From assembly GCA_905116865.2 (NCBI GenBank), contig CAJHNH020007979.1, positions 152,001 to 216,000 of the forward strand: a stretch of DNA of 64,000 nt, read 5' to 3'. The translations under genes were made by a program, and so were the position numbers. Origin of the DNA: Candidula unifasciata. Taxonomy: Eukaryota > Mollusca > Gastropoda > Stylommatophora > Geomitridae. The notes below the pieces were generated by a model. That model did not search any database. It had not been told where the DNA came from and worked only from the letters and a program-made list of their open reading frames with translations. Of this stretch, positions 15,101-29,000 are shown piece after piece; the stretch's first letter is position 1, and the number at the start of each line of letters is the position of its first letter.

Positions 15101-18100
15101 TAGTTAGTTGGGTTATCCTCACTGCACTCCGGACATGTCCATAGGTGCTCAGATCCTCCCCTCAGTATGAACCCCAACGTCCTATGGCTAATAGTACCAG
15201 TTCTATGTTGATTAACAAGTCTTCTGGCGTGTCTGGTGTGCGTCTCGTTTTTTGCTGTGCCGATCTTAATTCCCAAGTCTGCCATTCTGGCGAGTGATGT
15301 GGATTCACTGCCACCAAAGTCCTCTATCCTTCCCATTTCTCTGAGGGCATTGATAATATCAGCATGATCCATAGGCTGACCGTCGGTAGTGATAGCGGAT
15401 CCAGCCAACCTGTCAGCTCTTTCATTTCCATCGACGCCTGTGTGTCCCAGAACAAAAATAAAGGTGACTCCATGCACAGTGGACTTCTGTAATGATTCAA
15501 GCCATTGTCTTCGCACTGAACCTGCCTGAACCCTCCGGATCATACTCATTGAATCACTGAGTATACATACACGGGTGTATTTTTGTGTTTCAAGTCAGGC
15601 AAACGCTTGCGTCACTGCCATCACCTCCATCGTCATGCTGCTGGTTGTCATGGAGAAGGCGCCGTTGGCTTCTTTGACTGTTCTGCCCGCTGAGCGTGCT
15701 GTAAATGCCCATGCGCTTCTTCTTTGGCGTATAACGGATCCTCTGTATAGATTATTGCATCTGCTTCGTCTGAATTTTCACCGATAAGAGCGTTGACCTC
15801 TGCATTAACAGCAACAGGATTCTCTTCTTTATATCGCCTGTTGAGTGTGACAATACAGGAAAATGTACAAATAAACGCCTGAGGCACAGGTATCCATTCT
15901 GCACCAGGTATGATGTCGGTTAGGCTGCATATTTGCCTAATAACATCTTCTGCCCGACCTAGCCAAGATTTCCCCCTCTTCAGTCTGTCGCCCTTTTCAC
16001 TAAAAAGCGCTTGATGCAGTGGGTGTTTCTTATCAGCACATATTTTGAGATATGCCCGAGCCCTCCACATCCTGATCCTTTGGTTCATTGTTGGAAAGTC
16101 AAGTAGATACCTCATTGCTCCACAGGATGTGTCTCTTGTACATCCCAAAATAATGCGCATGGCTTCATTTTGTACCTTTTTGAGTCGATCAATCTGGGTA
16201 GCACTGACAGTGAGGATGGCCAGAGCGTATTCAATGGGGGAAAGGACCAGACCCTAGAATAGAATTATTAGTAGTCTTTGCTCAATATTGGAAGCAGCCA
16301 TAATCCTCATTGCAGATAGACCTTTGCGTGCTTTTGTTATCACATGGTCAACGTGTTCCCTGAATGACAAGCTGCGATCGAACCTCACCCCGAGAAACGT
16401 CATAACGTTGGTTCTGATCAATTCATTATCACGCATTTTCACTTCTGGTAAGTCCAACTTGACAATGTGATTGTTCAAAGAGAACCATGACACTGATGCC
16501 TTCGAAGGATTGACATAGGCATTGGAACCATCACACCAGGCGGCAATTCGATCAAGTTCTTTGTGCATAGTGCTGGCGATCTCCTGTCTATCACGCCCTC
16601 GTCGATAAATCAAAATGTCATCAGCAAATGACAAAGTCCTTCCCTTTCCATTCAACTGCTGCTCAGTGATCATCACCGTATAAACGTTGAATAAGACTGG
16701 TGATAGCGGTGATCCCTGTGGCAAGCCTGGACATATCATTTGCGGTTCTGAGAACCAGCTACCACATCTTAGTACAATCTTTCTCTGGAACAGGACCGCA
16801 GCAATCCAGCGGATCAGAATAGGATTAACTTCTAGTTTAAGCAGTAATTGCATTAAATAATCATATGGTACTTTATTGTAGGCATCTTCTAAGTCCAACA
16901 CTGCCGCACATGTCTCTTCTTTAATCTGAAATCCCTCGTACACATCGTAGGCGAAAACTGCAGCATTGAACCATATCTCTTTATTTAAACTGTACCCTCC
17001 AAGTGTTGGTGGGAACTTATCATGTAGTTCCAAGTAGGTGGTCAATCTTTGTGCGACAATTTTTTCCAAAAGTTTGCCAACAGTTCTTGTGCTATGTCAT
17101 CTAAATATTTCTTTTTACTGCACTTATTCACCTCCTAAAAATACTTATTAGCTTCTGTGTATTTTTCCTGATTTGTGCTACAGATTATATGTTGAGATAC
17201 TCTGAGAATCAGCCAGACTATACACTGATCCACTTTATAAGATACCATATCATAGAGGTCCACGATATACACATGGTACATTTATCCTGACTGCATCTGT
17301 CCCCTTTGTTGTTTATGTTAATCCATTCTACCCTTTCCTTTTTTTTTGTCATCTCACTGATACAAAGTTAGCCCGTTGTTGTGGTTTAATGTATTTGTCT
17401 TGCACTTTTTGGGTGGTTTTTGGTGAGGGATTTGTTTATCTTTTTGCAGCTTTTAGCTACATCATTTATCCATCATTTTCATGGTCTCCCCCTCGTCTTC
17501 CTCCCAGATGTTCTGCTGTAAAAAAAAAAAGTCTCATATACAGTTTGGTCTGGATGCATTCTCACTAGATGCATGAACCATTGCATTATTTGTTTGTCAA
17601 TATAATCGAGACATGGTCTTATTCCAACTTTCTCTCTTATGCTAGTATTTGAAACCCCTGTCTTGTCTACTGTTGTTAGTGACAGTGCCGAGAAAGTGCA
17701 TTTCACATGTAGTTATTTTCTATTCTATTGCCCTATTCATTGTCCATGTTGGCCACTGATAGCATAAAGTAATGATAAAGATTAAATTAAACATTTGCTG
17801 TTTTACTGAAAAGGAGACATTTGGGTGTCTATGCAGTGGGGCTACATGGTGGGTGACAGCCTTTGCCTTCTGTACTCTGGCTTCTATCTCTCTATGGGGT
17901 CTGCCATTCTCAGTAAATATGCTTCCTAGATATTTGAATTGTCATACTTGTTTGATTGTAGTATCCTTAACATGAACATTCATGTTATTTTTCCTGCCTA
18001 TTTGAAGAACCTCATTTTTTGCAGTGTTGTTTTCTTATTTCATACTTTGTGCAGGTTTAAAGTAAGGAGTCTGTATGGTGTTGTAAATAATGTTCTTAGT

Positions 18101-19972
18101 TTTTATATTAGACACTGATCATCTGCAAAAAGAAGTTTATTGATTTCTTCAGTGTTTGTATTTGCCTCCTGTGTAATTCTATCCATGATAGGAATGTAAT
18201 AGTATTAATAATAGTAAAGTAATGAATAGCAGTGGTGAGAGGACACACCCCTGTCTGACACCTTATGAGATGGGAAACCAGTCTGTCACTTCTCCAGTTG
18301 TTCTTACTGTGCACTGACTATCTAGATAAAGAGCTATGTTTTCCAATAGTTAATTTTGAATACCATAATACTCTAGAAATGTTCATAGTCTGCATCTATT
18401 GACTCAATCAAATGCCTTATCTTGATCTATAAATATAAGATGTTTACTTGAATCATGTTCAATAGAATGCTTGCATATTCTGAAGAAAATATTGCATCTG
18501 TACATCTCTTTTCCTTTCTGAAACCGAACTGTCTTCTACTTAACATTCTATAACAGCTGTTACTTTAACTTAATCTGCATAACTGTGTTAGTGTACCTTT
18601 ATAAAACTCAGTGACTGATACTCTTAAGCACAAACTCTTTAGAACAAAAAGTTAGTATTACATGATACTGAAAAATATCATATGCTTCAATGACAAAGGA
18701 CCATTATATATTTTTGCTATCAATTGCATTTACCCTAAACAGACATTCAATGACTGGAAATACTCACTAGACTGTCGTAAAGCTTCTGCCAATCTTTTGA
18801 ATCAGGTAAAAAACTCTCTCTCAAGTCTTTAAAATCTTTTAGACAATCTATACGGCAAAGCTCGTCCCAGGCTCTACTTGGAATCCAGTCTACTGGCTTA
18901 GAATAAGGATTGTCAAGTCCCACACCACCAGTGAGGAAAAATCGCCACTCATCTTCACTGATCTCATTGCCATGTTTCAGGATGTTAATGCACAGCAAGA
19001 ATGAGAATAGAAGCTACAAAAGAAAATTCAGAGAGTACAAGAACAATTATTAACAAAATAAGTTGACAGGTACTAACAACAACAACAACAAATAACTACA
19101 GCACCTATGTAAACTTGCAGTTAAAAGCCATAATGACTTTGTAAAGGCCTGATGATAAAATGCTGCTTGACTGTGTGCAGATACTAATCTTTTGCCTTAC
19201 CAGTAAACTATGGTTGAAGTATCTTGTTATACTGCTAATAGGCTCCTTATACACAAAATTATTGTATTACTAGGTATGTTCTGAATTATTTTAAGATGTT
19301 AACACCCTTGCTCAAATGTGTCACAGCTACTCATATTTTACAGTTAACAATTTTAAATACTATTCACAAAAGAATATAGGCATTTTCACAAACCAAACAG
19401 CAAGATAAGGTACGTAGGTAGTTGTACCCCACCAGGACATCACACAAGTGATAAACACCTGGTGATTCAAAGTGCCACCACGCAGATGAGGATCACCCAT
19501 GGAGAGGTCACTGACACCCCTTTCAGCTGTTTAGGTCATATCTATGGCTAGGCCATATTTATGGCCTGGCTATATTCAGGGCCTTCTGCAAAAGCCAGGG
19601 TGGGGCTTAAAATTAGCAAAAATTGCATCCCACGAGGGGACAACTTGATGACATCCCCCCACAAAAACAGCAAGATAAATAAAGTCTGAACTGAACATCT
19701 TAGACACATTCATATGGATATTGTAGGAACAAAATAAATGAATGTGTATTTCATGTAACGGTTGAAAGTGTCAAAAATCAGAATTTTTTTTTTTTTTTAT
19801 GATTTAAGAAATAAGCAAACAATTAAAAGAAAGTTCTAGTTCTCAATTTTTAAACCTACTGCCCTGAGAAAGATAGTTTTCAAATTGTTATGGGTTTTTA
19901 ATGACAAGAAACCTCTGGGAGTGGCCAATATTCCTATATAACAGCTTTGTACTCACTGCACCTACGGTGTAA

Positions 19973-20016
<44 letters not shown>

Positions 20017-23000
20017 ATTGTGCATGCGTGTGTGTGTGCATGTGTGTGTGTGTGTGTGTGCATTTTTGTGTGTGTGGTTGGTCAAAGGGAAAGGAAAGCA
20101 GTTATTTGTTTGTTCCATTTGTATTTAGTGATTACTTCCATTCATATATTTAGACAACAACAAAATCACACTTGTGCAAAATAATGTCTCTAAATATGAA
20201 AAAATACATCTTTTTAGTGACATGAGGTCAGCTATGACACAACAGGTAGCAGTCTGCTGGCTCGACAATGGTTTCAACCTCTTAGATTTTTTATAATAAC
20301 TGGCCAAAACTCCATATTTCTCAATTTTTTTCTTTTCCTCCAGTTTTTTTTGGGTAATTTCTGAGATTTATAATGCTGTGTTTCTTTTTAATGACATGTT
20401 GTAAAAAGTCATTTTTTAAAGATCTGAACAGTGTGAAATGTTTAAAGATTAACTGGCACTCGATAGGTGATGTGGTTAATATCATACTTTTTGCTTTTTT
20501 ACTTCCTGTGGAGTTCTCTTTTATACATTTTAGTTTGAGACAATATAAAATTTGTTTTATGTTTTTGAAAAATCTTGTTTAAATAAATGAGAATTTGAAC
20601 ACATAAATGTGAAGCTTACAGACAAGCATGCAAGCCACTGCACTACCTTAACTCCTAATGTTGCCATTATCTGACAGAAATGAAGTGAGAATACTGGAGG
20701 CCACATCCTCTGATACAGTCGAGATTACACACACAAGAAAGCATGTGACAAAGTAAAGCTTATAGCTAGTAACACCTAAAGAGATAAATGGAAACAAATA
20801 TGCTCTAAATTAAACCATAGGCAAATCAGATTTAGAGCTTAGACAATGGCAACAATATTTCCAGTGGAAGAAAGAACAACCAAATGCAAGACATAATGTA
20901 AAATCTGCTGCCTTCAAATAGATTACAATTGTACCAATAATGCCAGTATTTTTTGCATCAGTAAAATTACTCATCTAGGAATACAGTTTTCAAATCATAA
21001 TAAACAGCAAAATGTAAACAGTGTTTTAAATATTTTTATAAAATACAAGAACATACTTTGTCTTTTTCAAAAAGTGAACGACAAATACTGGTGTACAGCA
21101 GGTAAGTGAAGTGGGAATGCAGGTTGTTCAAACGTTCTTCCAATGATTCAGACTTTTCAGCATGTTCAAGAGATAAATTAAATAAATTGATAAACCAGGT
21201 GAGAGAATACTGGTACATCGGGTCTATATTAGCCAAGTCAGCAATGGAAAAAAACAGAACAGTACTGTGTACTGCAATAGGTGTGTACCCCATTCGAGCC
21301 TCGTCAATCTTGATTTCTGTTTCCTCAGCTATTGCCTGGAAGATATTCACATAATATGTTTGTTAAAACTCATGGACAATATATATTTGACTTGAATATG
21401 TTAAAACTGTTAACTCACTTTTTATTACATTCTAACAGTGACGGCCTATAATATTCAAAATCAACAGGCAAGGAAACATTAATGTCAGACTCTAATAATC
21501 TGATGATGCTGGTAACAATAATGATGATTAAAAACAACAATAAAAAGGAGCCTGCGTGTGACTATTTAGCATTATTTAATAGGATCTGCACATTACATTT
21601 CATGTTTAAGTGAAGTTTAAATGCTGAATTATTCTAGCAAATTTATAGCCAAAATTATAACTCAATAAAATGCTGTTTCCCAAAAATTACATACTATCCT
21701 TAAACATTGGGCATCACTCTCTGAATGATTTAGGAATCTAGTTTCATATTTCAAACAAAGAACATTGTTCAGATCAGAGATTAAATGCATTTGAATATTC
21801 ATTCAACTTGTAAAGGTCGCAATTACCAAAATTCCCTGTTAATTCAAATACAAATGTTTTGGATGTCCTCATGTCATCTCTATATCCAATGATGTTCTTA
21901 GCAGTTTCCAAATTATACTAGATGTTCAACATATGTAATTTCAACATAGAGCTTCTAGTTTTCACAATTAAATGAGGATACCATGAGACTAAAGAAACCT
22001 TTATAGATGTCAACTGTTTTTTTTATTAATTCAAGATAATGCTCGCTCAGAGGAATTGATCATTTATATAGACAATTCAGTGTCAAAGAATGGAGGTCAC
22101 TGCAACTTTCCGCTGGCTAGAGAACACGACACACACACACATCATGATTGTAACTGACTCAGAAGGCATGCTGAGGAAGATCAGAACAGGTATGCTTCGT
22201 GCAGAGTGGCATGCTTCGCTGCTGAGGACCAGGGTGAGGAGTATTGTCTGGATTTTTTCACCAGGTCACGCCGGTGTGTTGGGAAATGAACAGGCAGACA
22301 GACTGGCTGGCTCTGCACAACTTGGTGGAATACTGATACATGATAAGGTAGACGTGGTTAGTGCCCTGTGGGATAGCATGTACAGTTCAGAGGAGCAGAT
22401 GGATCACCACAGTCTGGGGAGATTGTTGCAGCAGAGAGTGACAAGAGGTTCTGCCAGATGCTCAATGCTCAGAGGAAAGGCAAGACGGACATTTCATCAG
22501 AATGCTACTGGCACCATTAGTATTGGAACTCTTCGGTGGCTACTGAAGATGGGGACGGAGCGCTTATGGGAATGCCCCGAGTGCTGTGATGTCGGTTCCT
22601 GAATCAAATCAAATCAAATCATGTCAACTGTTTTTATAAAATGTCACACTGTAACCTGAAGGGAAGCTATTTTAACCCTTCACCCTGGTAACCTAGAAAA
22701 AAAACAACAATGCCAGTGACCTGTAATTAGGAACTTCCTGTTAAATAATCCTGAACCTTCAACAGTGGAAAATAAGACCAGTATTCTAGAGACTGACACA
22801 TGCACTGCTTGTTGTACATCATAGAAGATAATTAACTGCAATCATCATGTCAGTATATAACCATATCCTCTTGCTAATCACTGGAGATCCATTTCACAAA
22901 CCGTAAATGTTGATGGCCAGATGGTCTTACTCATGCCAGAAGTACATATGTCCGCCAGAATGCAGTGAAGATAGCCCAACTCATAACTTGCACATTTCAA

Positions 23001-26000
23001 AGTGATCCTTACTATGACTACTCCTTAAATGAAAATCTATTTATTCTTCATCATCTTTTACTAGCTTTCTTGCCATTTTTTATAAACAAAATGTAGACTA
23101 ATGTAAAACCAGAAATATATTTTCGGGCCAAAAATTACATATTTCACTGACCATGCTTCTATGGTAAACAAAAGAACGCATCTAAACACACTTAAACACA
23201 CGTAGCAGTGTGTTTTATTGTATGTACCTATAGTATGTAAATAGGTTCGTGAGATCCTAATATGGCTAACATGTATTATCCTTTGACCCTCAAGAATACA
23301 GTTCTCGGAAGTCTGTAAGTGAAGTCGAAAACATTTTTTACACCCTCAGCAATGGTCTCAAAAATAGTCTCAAATAAACGAACCAAAAACATTTTACATA
23401 GGCTGCACAACAAAATTAAATACAAATTATATTTATTGACCAAACAATGTTAAAATCCACACAGAATACAGGGAGCATTGGTAAAACTAATGCAGTGGCA
23501 AATTAACTTGGTAGAATATCTGTGAGTTTTAAAATAAATTGTTATGGTTGTTATGGCTGTTCTTTTCTGACCCAGTGACCTGGTCACAGGTTAATACTGT
23601 GACCAATGGGAAGATTAGAATGTCATAATTTCTATTAATAAAGCCACTTTTTTCCACGGAAAAACCCTGCACAATGCATGCAGTCTTTTAGTAACTAAGC
23701 CACTTTTTCCACAGAAAACCCCCTCTAAATGCAGTTGTGTAGTAACTTTTGTCATTCCTGGTCCTTCTAAACATATACACAGGTGCAATCAGTAACAATG
23801 CTATCAGCTAGGCATCTTGTGAACAGGCCACTATAGTCAAGTCAGTAAAGTGACTTTCTTAGGTGATGACGTATAGCATAGAAGATAATTAATTATAATC
23901 ATCATGTCAGTATGTGACAAAATCCTCTTGATGATCACTGGAGATCCATTTTACATCCTGTCAGTGTTGACCGCTCTATTTATTTACTCACTGATGTGTA
24001 ACACAGTGGAACCTACCAATCAAACTCATTCTTAAATGTTTGTGTATTCTACCCAAAGACAAAGCATTACAGTTTGCTGAGGTTGTACATTATTACTGCG
24101 TTTGTTATTTGACCTATGCTTGGTTAACATAAATGTCTGTAATGTATGGTGCCATTTTAGTGGTTTGAGATGAATTCTGTCTGTATCCAATAGTTGTGGA
24201 TTTCAAGCTGTACGATAGACATAGCTAATGAAGACACTCTTCTTGGCGTGCCTAGTTGGTCAAGTTCTTAGTACACTTGTTTCCATAGTTAGTCACACAT
24301 GTCATCTGGAGGTGAGAGGTTCTTCTATTCCCAGCAATGTACCTATAGCTTTCGATTTTATGTTGTCTAGTGTGTCCTTCTATCTTTCTACTTCTTTCTA
24401 TGAGTGCCAATCAATCAGCCTATTTATTTATTATTTACATAATACCTCTATGGCTTTAAGGGTTCCGCCTCTGTTTATTTATTGAATCTCAGATGATGGA
24501 GCCAACCCAAAGTGTCAGTTTTGTGGCTTGTCAGTGTGATAGGGTTAACTTCTGAACAGAAGCAGATACCAAAAACAATGAGGCATTCAATAACTGAAAC
24601 AAATCTTATACTCTCAGTCACACTCACTTGCTTCTCTGAGATTTCATTAGAGAGAATTTTTGAGGAAGACAGAACTTTGATGGCAGTTTCATCTTCAAGA
24701 ATATTTCCTTGAGATGAAGAGAGAATTTCCAGAATTTTGTCCTCAATTTCTTTCAACTGCCTGGAAAAACCAAACAATGCATACATTGTTTACATTCTAT
24801 TAAAGTCTAAAAAACGTGTTTTACAGAGACGTGCAATGATATAGTGGGAAGAACAATGGATGAATCTGATGTGCTCACTGGCCAGTGTCACTGAATGTAG
24901 TATATTTGCAAAATAAAATGTATTCTGCATATCAAGATAAACATCTTCTGAAGTAAATTAGAATCACCATCAAGAGTTTTGCCTACAGACATCGGCAATC
25001 ATGCTTCTCAGAATCCTGCAATCTCCAATAACATGTATAAATTTTGTTTGCTGACACCTTTCCATGCATTAAAAAACCCCTAACAAGATATAATATGTTA
25101 AGAGATCCATAAAGAACTAACTGTCACTGTTTTACTGACAGCATTCGACTGAATGATAATCAGCACCTTTCTGTCTTTCCAGACAATGGTCTTTATACTG
25201 CGCTATAAGCAGGCATGGGACTTACAGCCAATGGCGATGGTGGTTCTGACTAGCAAGACGGGTCTTCCACAAATACAAGGATTTCAGGACCATTGTTGTT
25301 AACATTTGTGTTTGGTGTGTTTCTTCTCAAACACTCAGCTCTCATCCTTTCTTCAATCATTTCTTGCTATATTCTCATTCCCTTTCTGATGTGCCCTCTC
25401 CACAAAACAGGTCCATTACATTTTGTTCCAAAGAGTCCACCTCAATATCTGTATAATTTATGTCCTGTTTACACAAATATTTAGTAGAGGTCGGCCTCAA
25501 TGTCTTCTACCAATCTTTATTACACCATAGAGGATGACCTTAGAGACTCTGCCATCCTCCATTCTCCATGTGTCACTCGGCCACCTGAGCCTTCGTAGAC
25601 TAATCTTGAATAAAGCTGTTGTAATTTTCCAATACCTCAGTGATTGTGATCTTGTCCTGCCACTTAATGCCAAGTTATTCTTCTTAGGTATCACATGTAA
25701 AAGCTGTTTAGCCATTTCCTCTAGTGCGAATAAGTTGACCAAGTTTTACTGCTATAAAGCAGAGTGCTGAGAGACAAGAGTTTGTGTTTCAATTGTGAGT
25801 TTTCTTTTCTCCCAAATTCTTTCTGTTAATCTGCTCACTTTGTTGTTGCTGCCTTACCTATCCTGATGGGTCCAGTGACAGTTTGTTATTCACTGTGCAT
25901 CCCAGACAGGTAAAATGGTCAACTGTCTCCAGCTCTTCAATGTCAATGTAGACTGCAGGTCTATCATTAGGATCTTGCATCGTAACCTTAACTGTCTCCA

Positions 26001-29000
26001 GCTCTTCACTGTCAATGTAGACTGCAGGTCTATCATTAGGATCTTGCATCGTAACCTTTGTCTTCTTTTTGCTGATTGTTAGTCCAAATTCAGAGCATGC
26101 ATTAGCAAATGCAGATAGTAAATATTTCAGTTGCCCTTTTGAGTGGGTGGTAATTACTGTATCATCTTCTGCAAACAGCAGCTCTCTAATAAGTACCTTT
26201 TTAATCCTGCGTTTGGCCTTCCGCCTATGAGTACTGTAAAGGCTGCCGTCAGATGGAGAACGGATGAACATATCACTCTCCTGATCATGAAAGGCATGTT
26301 TTTAAAAAAAACTGAGAAATATATTCCAAAGATGGTAGTAGCAAGTATACATCCCTGCTTCACTCCATTGTTGATTAGAAACTCATCTGATGTTACAGAA
26401 TCAAAGTTGACTACCTTTCATATCTGTGTGGGGCGACTCAATAACGCTCAGTAGGGTAGGTGGACACCCAATCTTCTTCAGCGTGTTGAACAGACCTTTT
26501 CGACTAACCTAATCAAATGCCTTGGTAAGATCTATAAAAGCAATAAACAATAGTTGATTTTGTTCACATTTTTCCTGCAACTGTCGTAATGAAAATAAAA
26601 TATCAGTGGTAGACCAGTTCCCACAAAAAGCCACACAGTGACTCTGTGTAAACCTAGTCTCCTATGATCTGGAGTCTTTGCATAACAATTTTCACAAGTA
26701 CTTTTCCAACAGTACACTGCATTAATATTGCTCTGTAGTTATTGTGTCACTCCGATCATCCTTGTTCTTGTACCTCTTGTCCCTCGTGCCAGCAGTGTTC
26801 TTAGCAGATGAATGTGTAGAGTTAGAATGTCTTTCCCACTCCTGATGATTTCAATAGGAATTCCATCTCTGCCTGGTGCCTTCCCCAAAGCCAGCTCATT
26901 AATAGCATTCCTAACTTCTGCAATTTTTGAAAATGTGTCAGACAGTCAAGAGCTGGTAGTCATGGCGTTTGGAGCACCATCTATTAGTTTAGACTCAAAT
27001 GAATACATCATTCATGTTGTTTTATTTTCTTTGAGTGTCACATTCATTTTGTTTAAAATTTTCAAATAACCAAAGAAATAGTGTTTAAAATCAATGTTTG
27101 CAATACCTAAGCCACAGACGCCGATTCTAGTCAGCTGTGTTTATTTACACATTTGAAGCCCTTTAGCTCTTTTCTGGCCTTTTCCAAACTTTATGTCATT
27201 TAACAGAGTTATGTCATAGCTTGTGATCAAAATACTTTATCTTTTTTCATGCTTTCCGTCTTCAACAGTTCTCTTTCCATAATGAGTTGTTTTAGAACTT
27301 CCTGATTTGTCATTCAATTACAACTATTTATAAATAAAAGGTGATGAAAACAGTGTTGTTGTTGTTGAGCTGATACTAAAAACTTGGTAAAAAACAGTTT
27401 ATAAATGAAATATTTTGTCTGTTACATATTGGTTAGTTTTATGATCTAAATTGCTATTTCGTAAAATTCAGCTAAAGCATTTATATTTGAAAACTCGAAT
27501 CCTCTTGTAGATTCTCACAGCGAGAGTCTAACTCTCACTTCTGTACAAGAAGGTAAGCAATACCAGAGATTTGTAAATATTGACCTTTGCTGCTATCCTG
27601 ATTTTGCTTTCCCACACTGTATTCAACTGGGACATAGCGGCTCTTGCCATATCAAGTCTTGTTGCTTAATTATGACTTACTGGGTCAATTTATTAATACT
27701 GTTGAATTAACTGTAAGTTTTTTTAGGGTAATTGTCAACTATGCTGTGCTTTCACAAAACAGATTTATTTATAGCACGTCTATTCAACAAAGTTTACTAA
27801 GACGCCACAATGTTGAACATGGGGGTTGTTATGAGTCAGAGGCCTGAGCTCCAGCATAGAAAGATCAATAATGCAATACAACTAGTAATGATCCATGGGC
27901 CACTTGCCAGGTGATTGTGGGCCAAATCTGGCCCACGGGCCGCCAGTTAAATAGCTCTGATTTATTCTTTGCTTTCCTCTTTTTCAAAAGAAAAAAAAAA
28001 GAAATACTGCATTTAAGAATATACCTTTTATTGTTGGCTCCTTGAATAATCAATACACTTTTCTCTTCTTCCAACTCTGGCCTTTCCTTTGCAACAACTA
28101 TGCCAAGTAACTGATCTTGAAGACCTTCGGGAGTTATCATGAAGTTCAAAAGGGTTACCTGTATTGTGAAATAAGATCGTTTCTTAATATATAATATTAT
28201 TGGCATTTTGCACCTTCACAGAAAAAACTTTTTATTACAAATTAATTACTGGTTAATTACTTTAACAGTCATTGAGACATGCGTGGTTATGTTTTCAGCT
28301 GATAATAAATACTTCAGAATATTTTTCAAAACATTTTTTATAATTATATTTAAACTTGTTGTGCATTTCATACTGAGTTTAAAAAAAAAACATGTATATA
28401 CTATACTGACAATGTGAGTGTTCATGGAGAACAATGTTAAACAGGTTTTTGTTAGGTTCACCTGTACTCTATGTTCATGACACCTTTTACTCCGTCTGCC
28501 TAGTTCATGTTCTATGTTTTGTAATATCATGCCTATTTCTTCCTCTCGAGTTAAGTTATTTGTGTATCCTTTACAGGATGTTGCAGAACCAATCCCATTA
28601 TGTTTTGGCTGTTGTGGTTTTTCTAGGCAAATAAATTTACATCCAGTAGTTTGCCATCGCTTTATGGACGGTCAGCTTCTTGAAACCAACACAAGGTGCA
28701 AGGCCTGCAGCTGGGATCAAACCCGGCACCATGGCTTTACAAAGCATGTGTCACCAGGCCTAAGCCACAGACACTCACTCCTCGCAAGTACACAAGGATA
28801 TTATCTGCTTATAACATTGTTCTGTTTGGCCCTACACTCTGTGCACTGGTGATTCCAGCTGAGTACACACTGGAAGAGAACACAGGCAACATAGATGATC
28901 AGTGAGGAGATACACTTAATACATTTTTAATAAGGTACAATGTCTCTTTTTTCATACCACTGTGGCATATTAGAATCACGATGCTTGTTTAGTATATTTT

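Noticed and set aside
19888..20184. Open frames over the TG repeat on both strands
   Set aside because: Pure microsatellite translations (repeated HT or CV residues).
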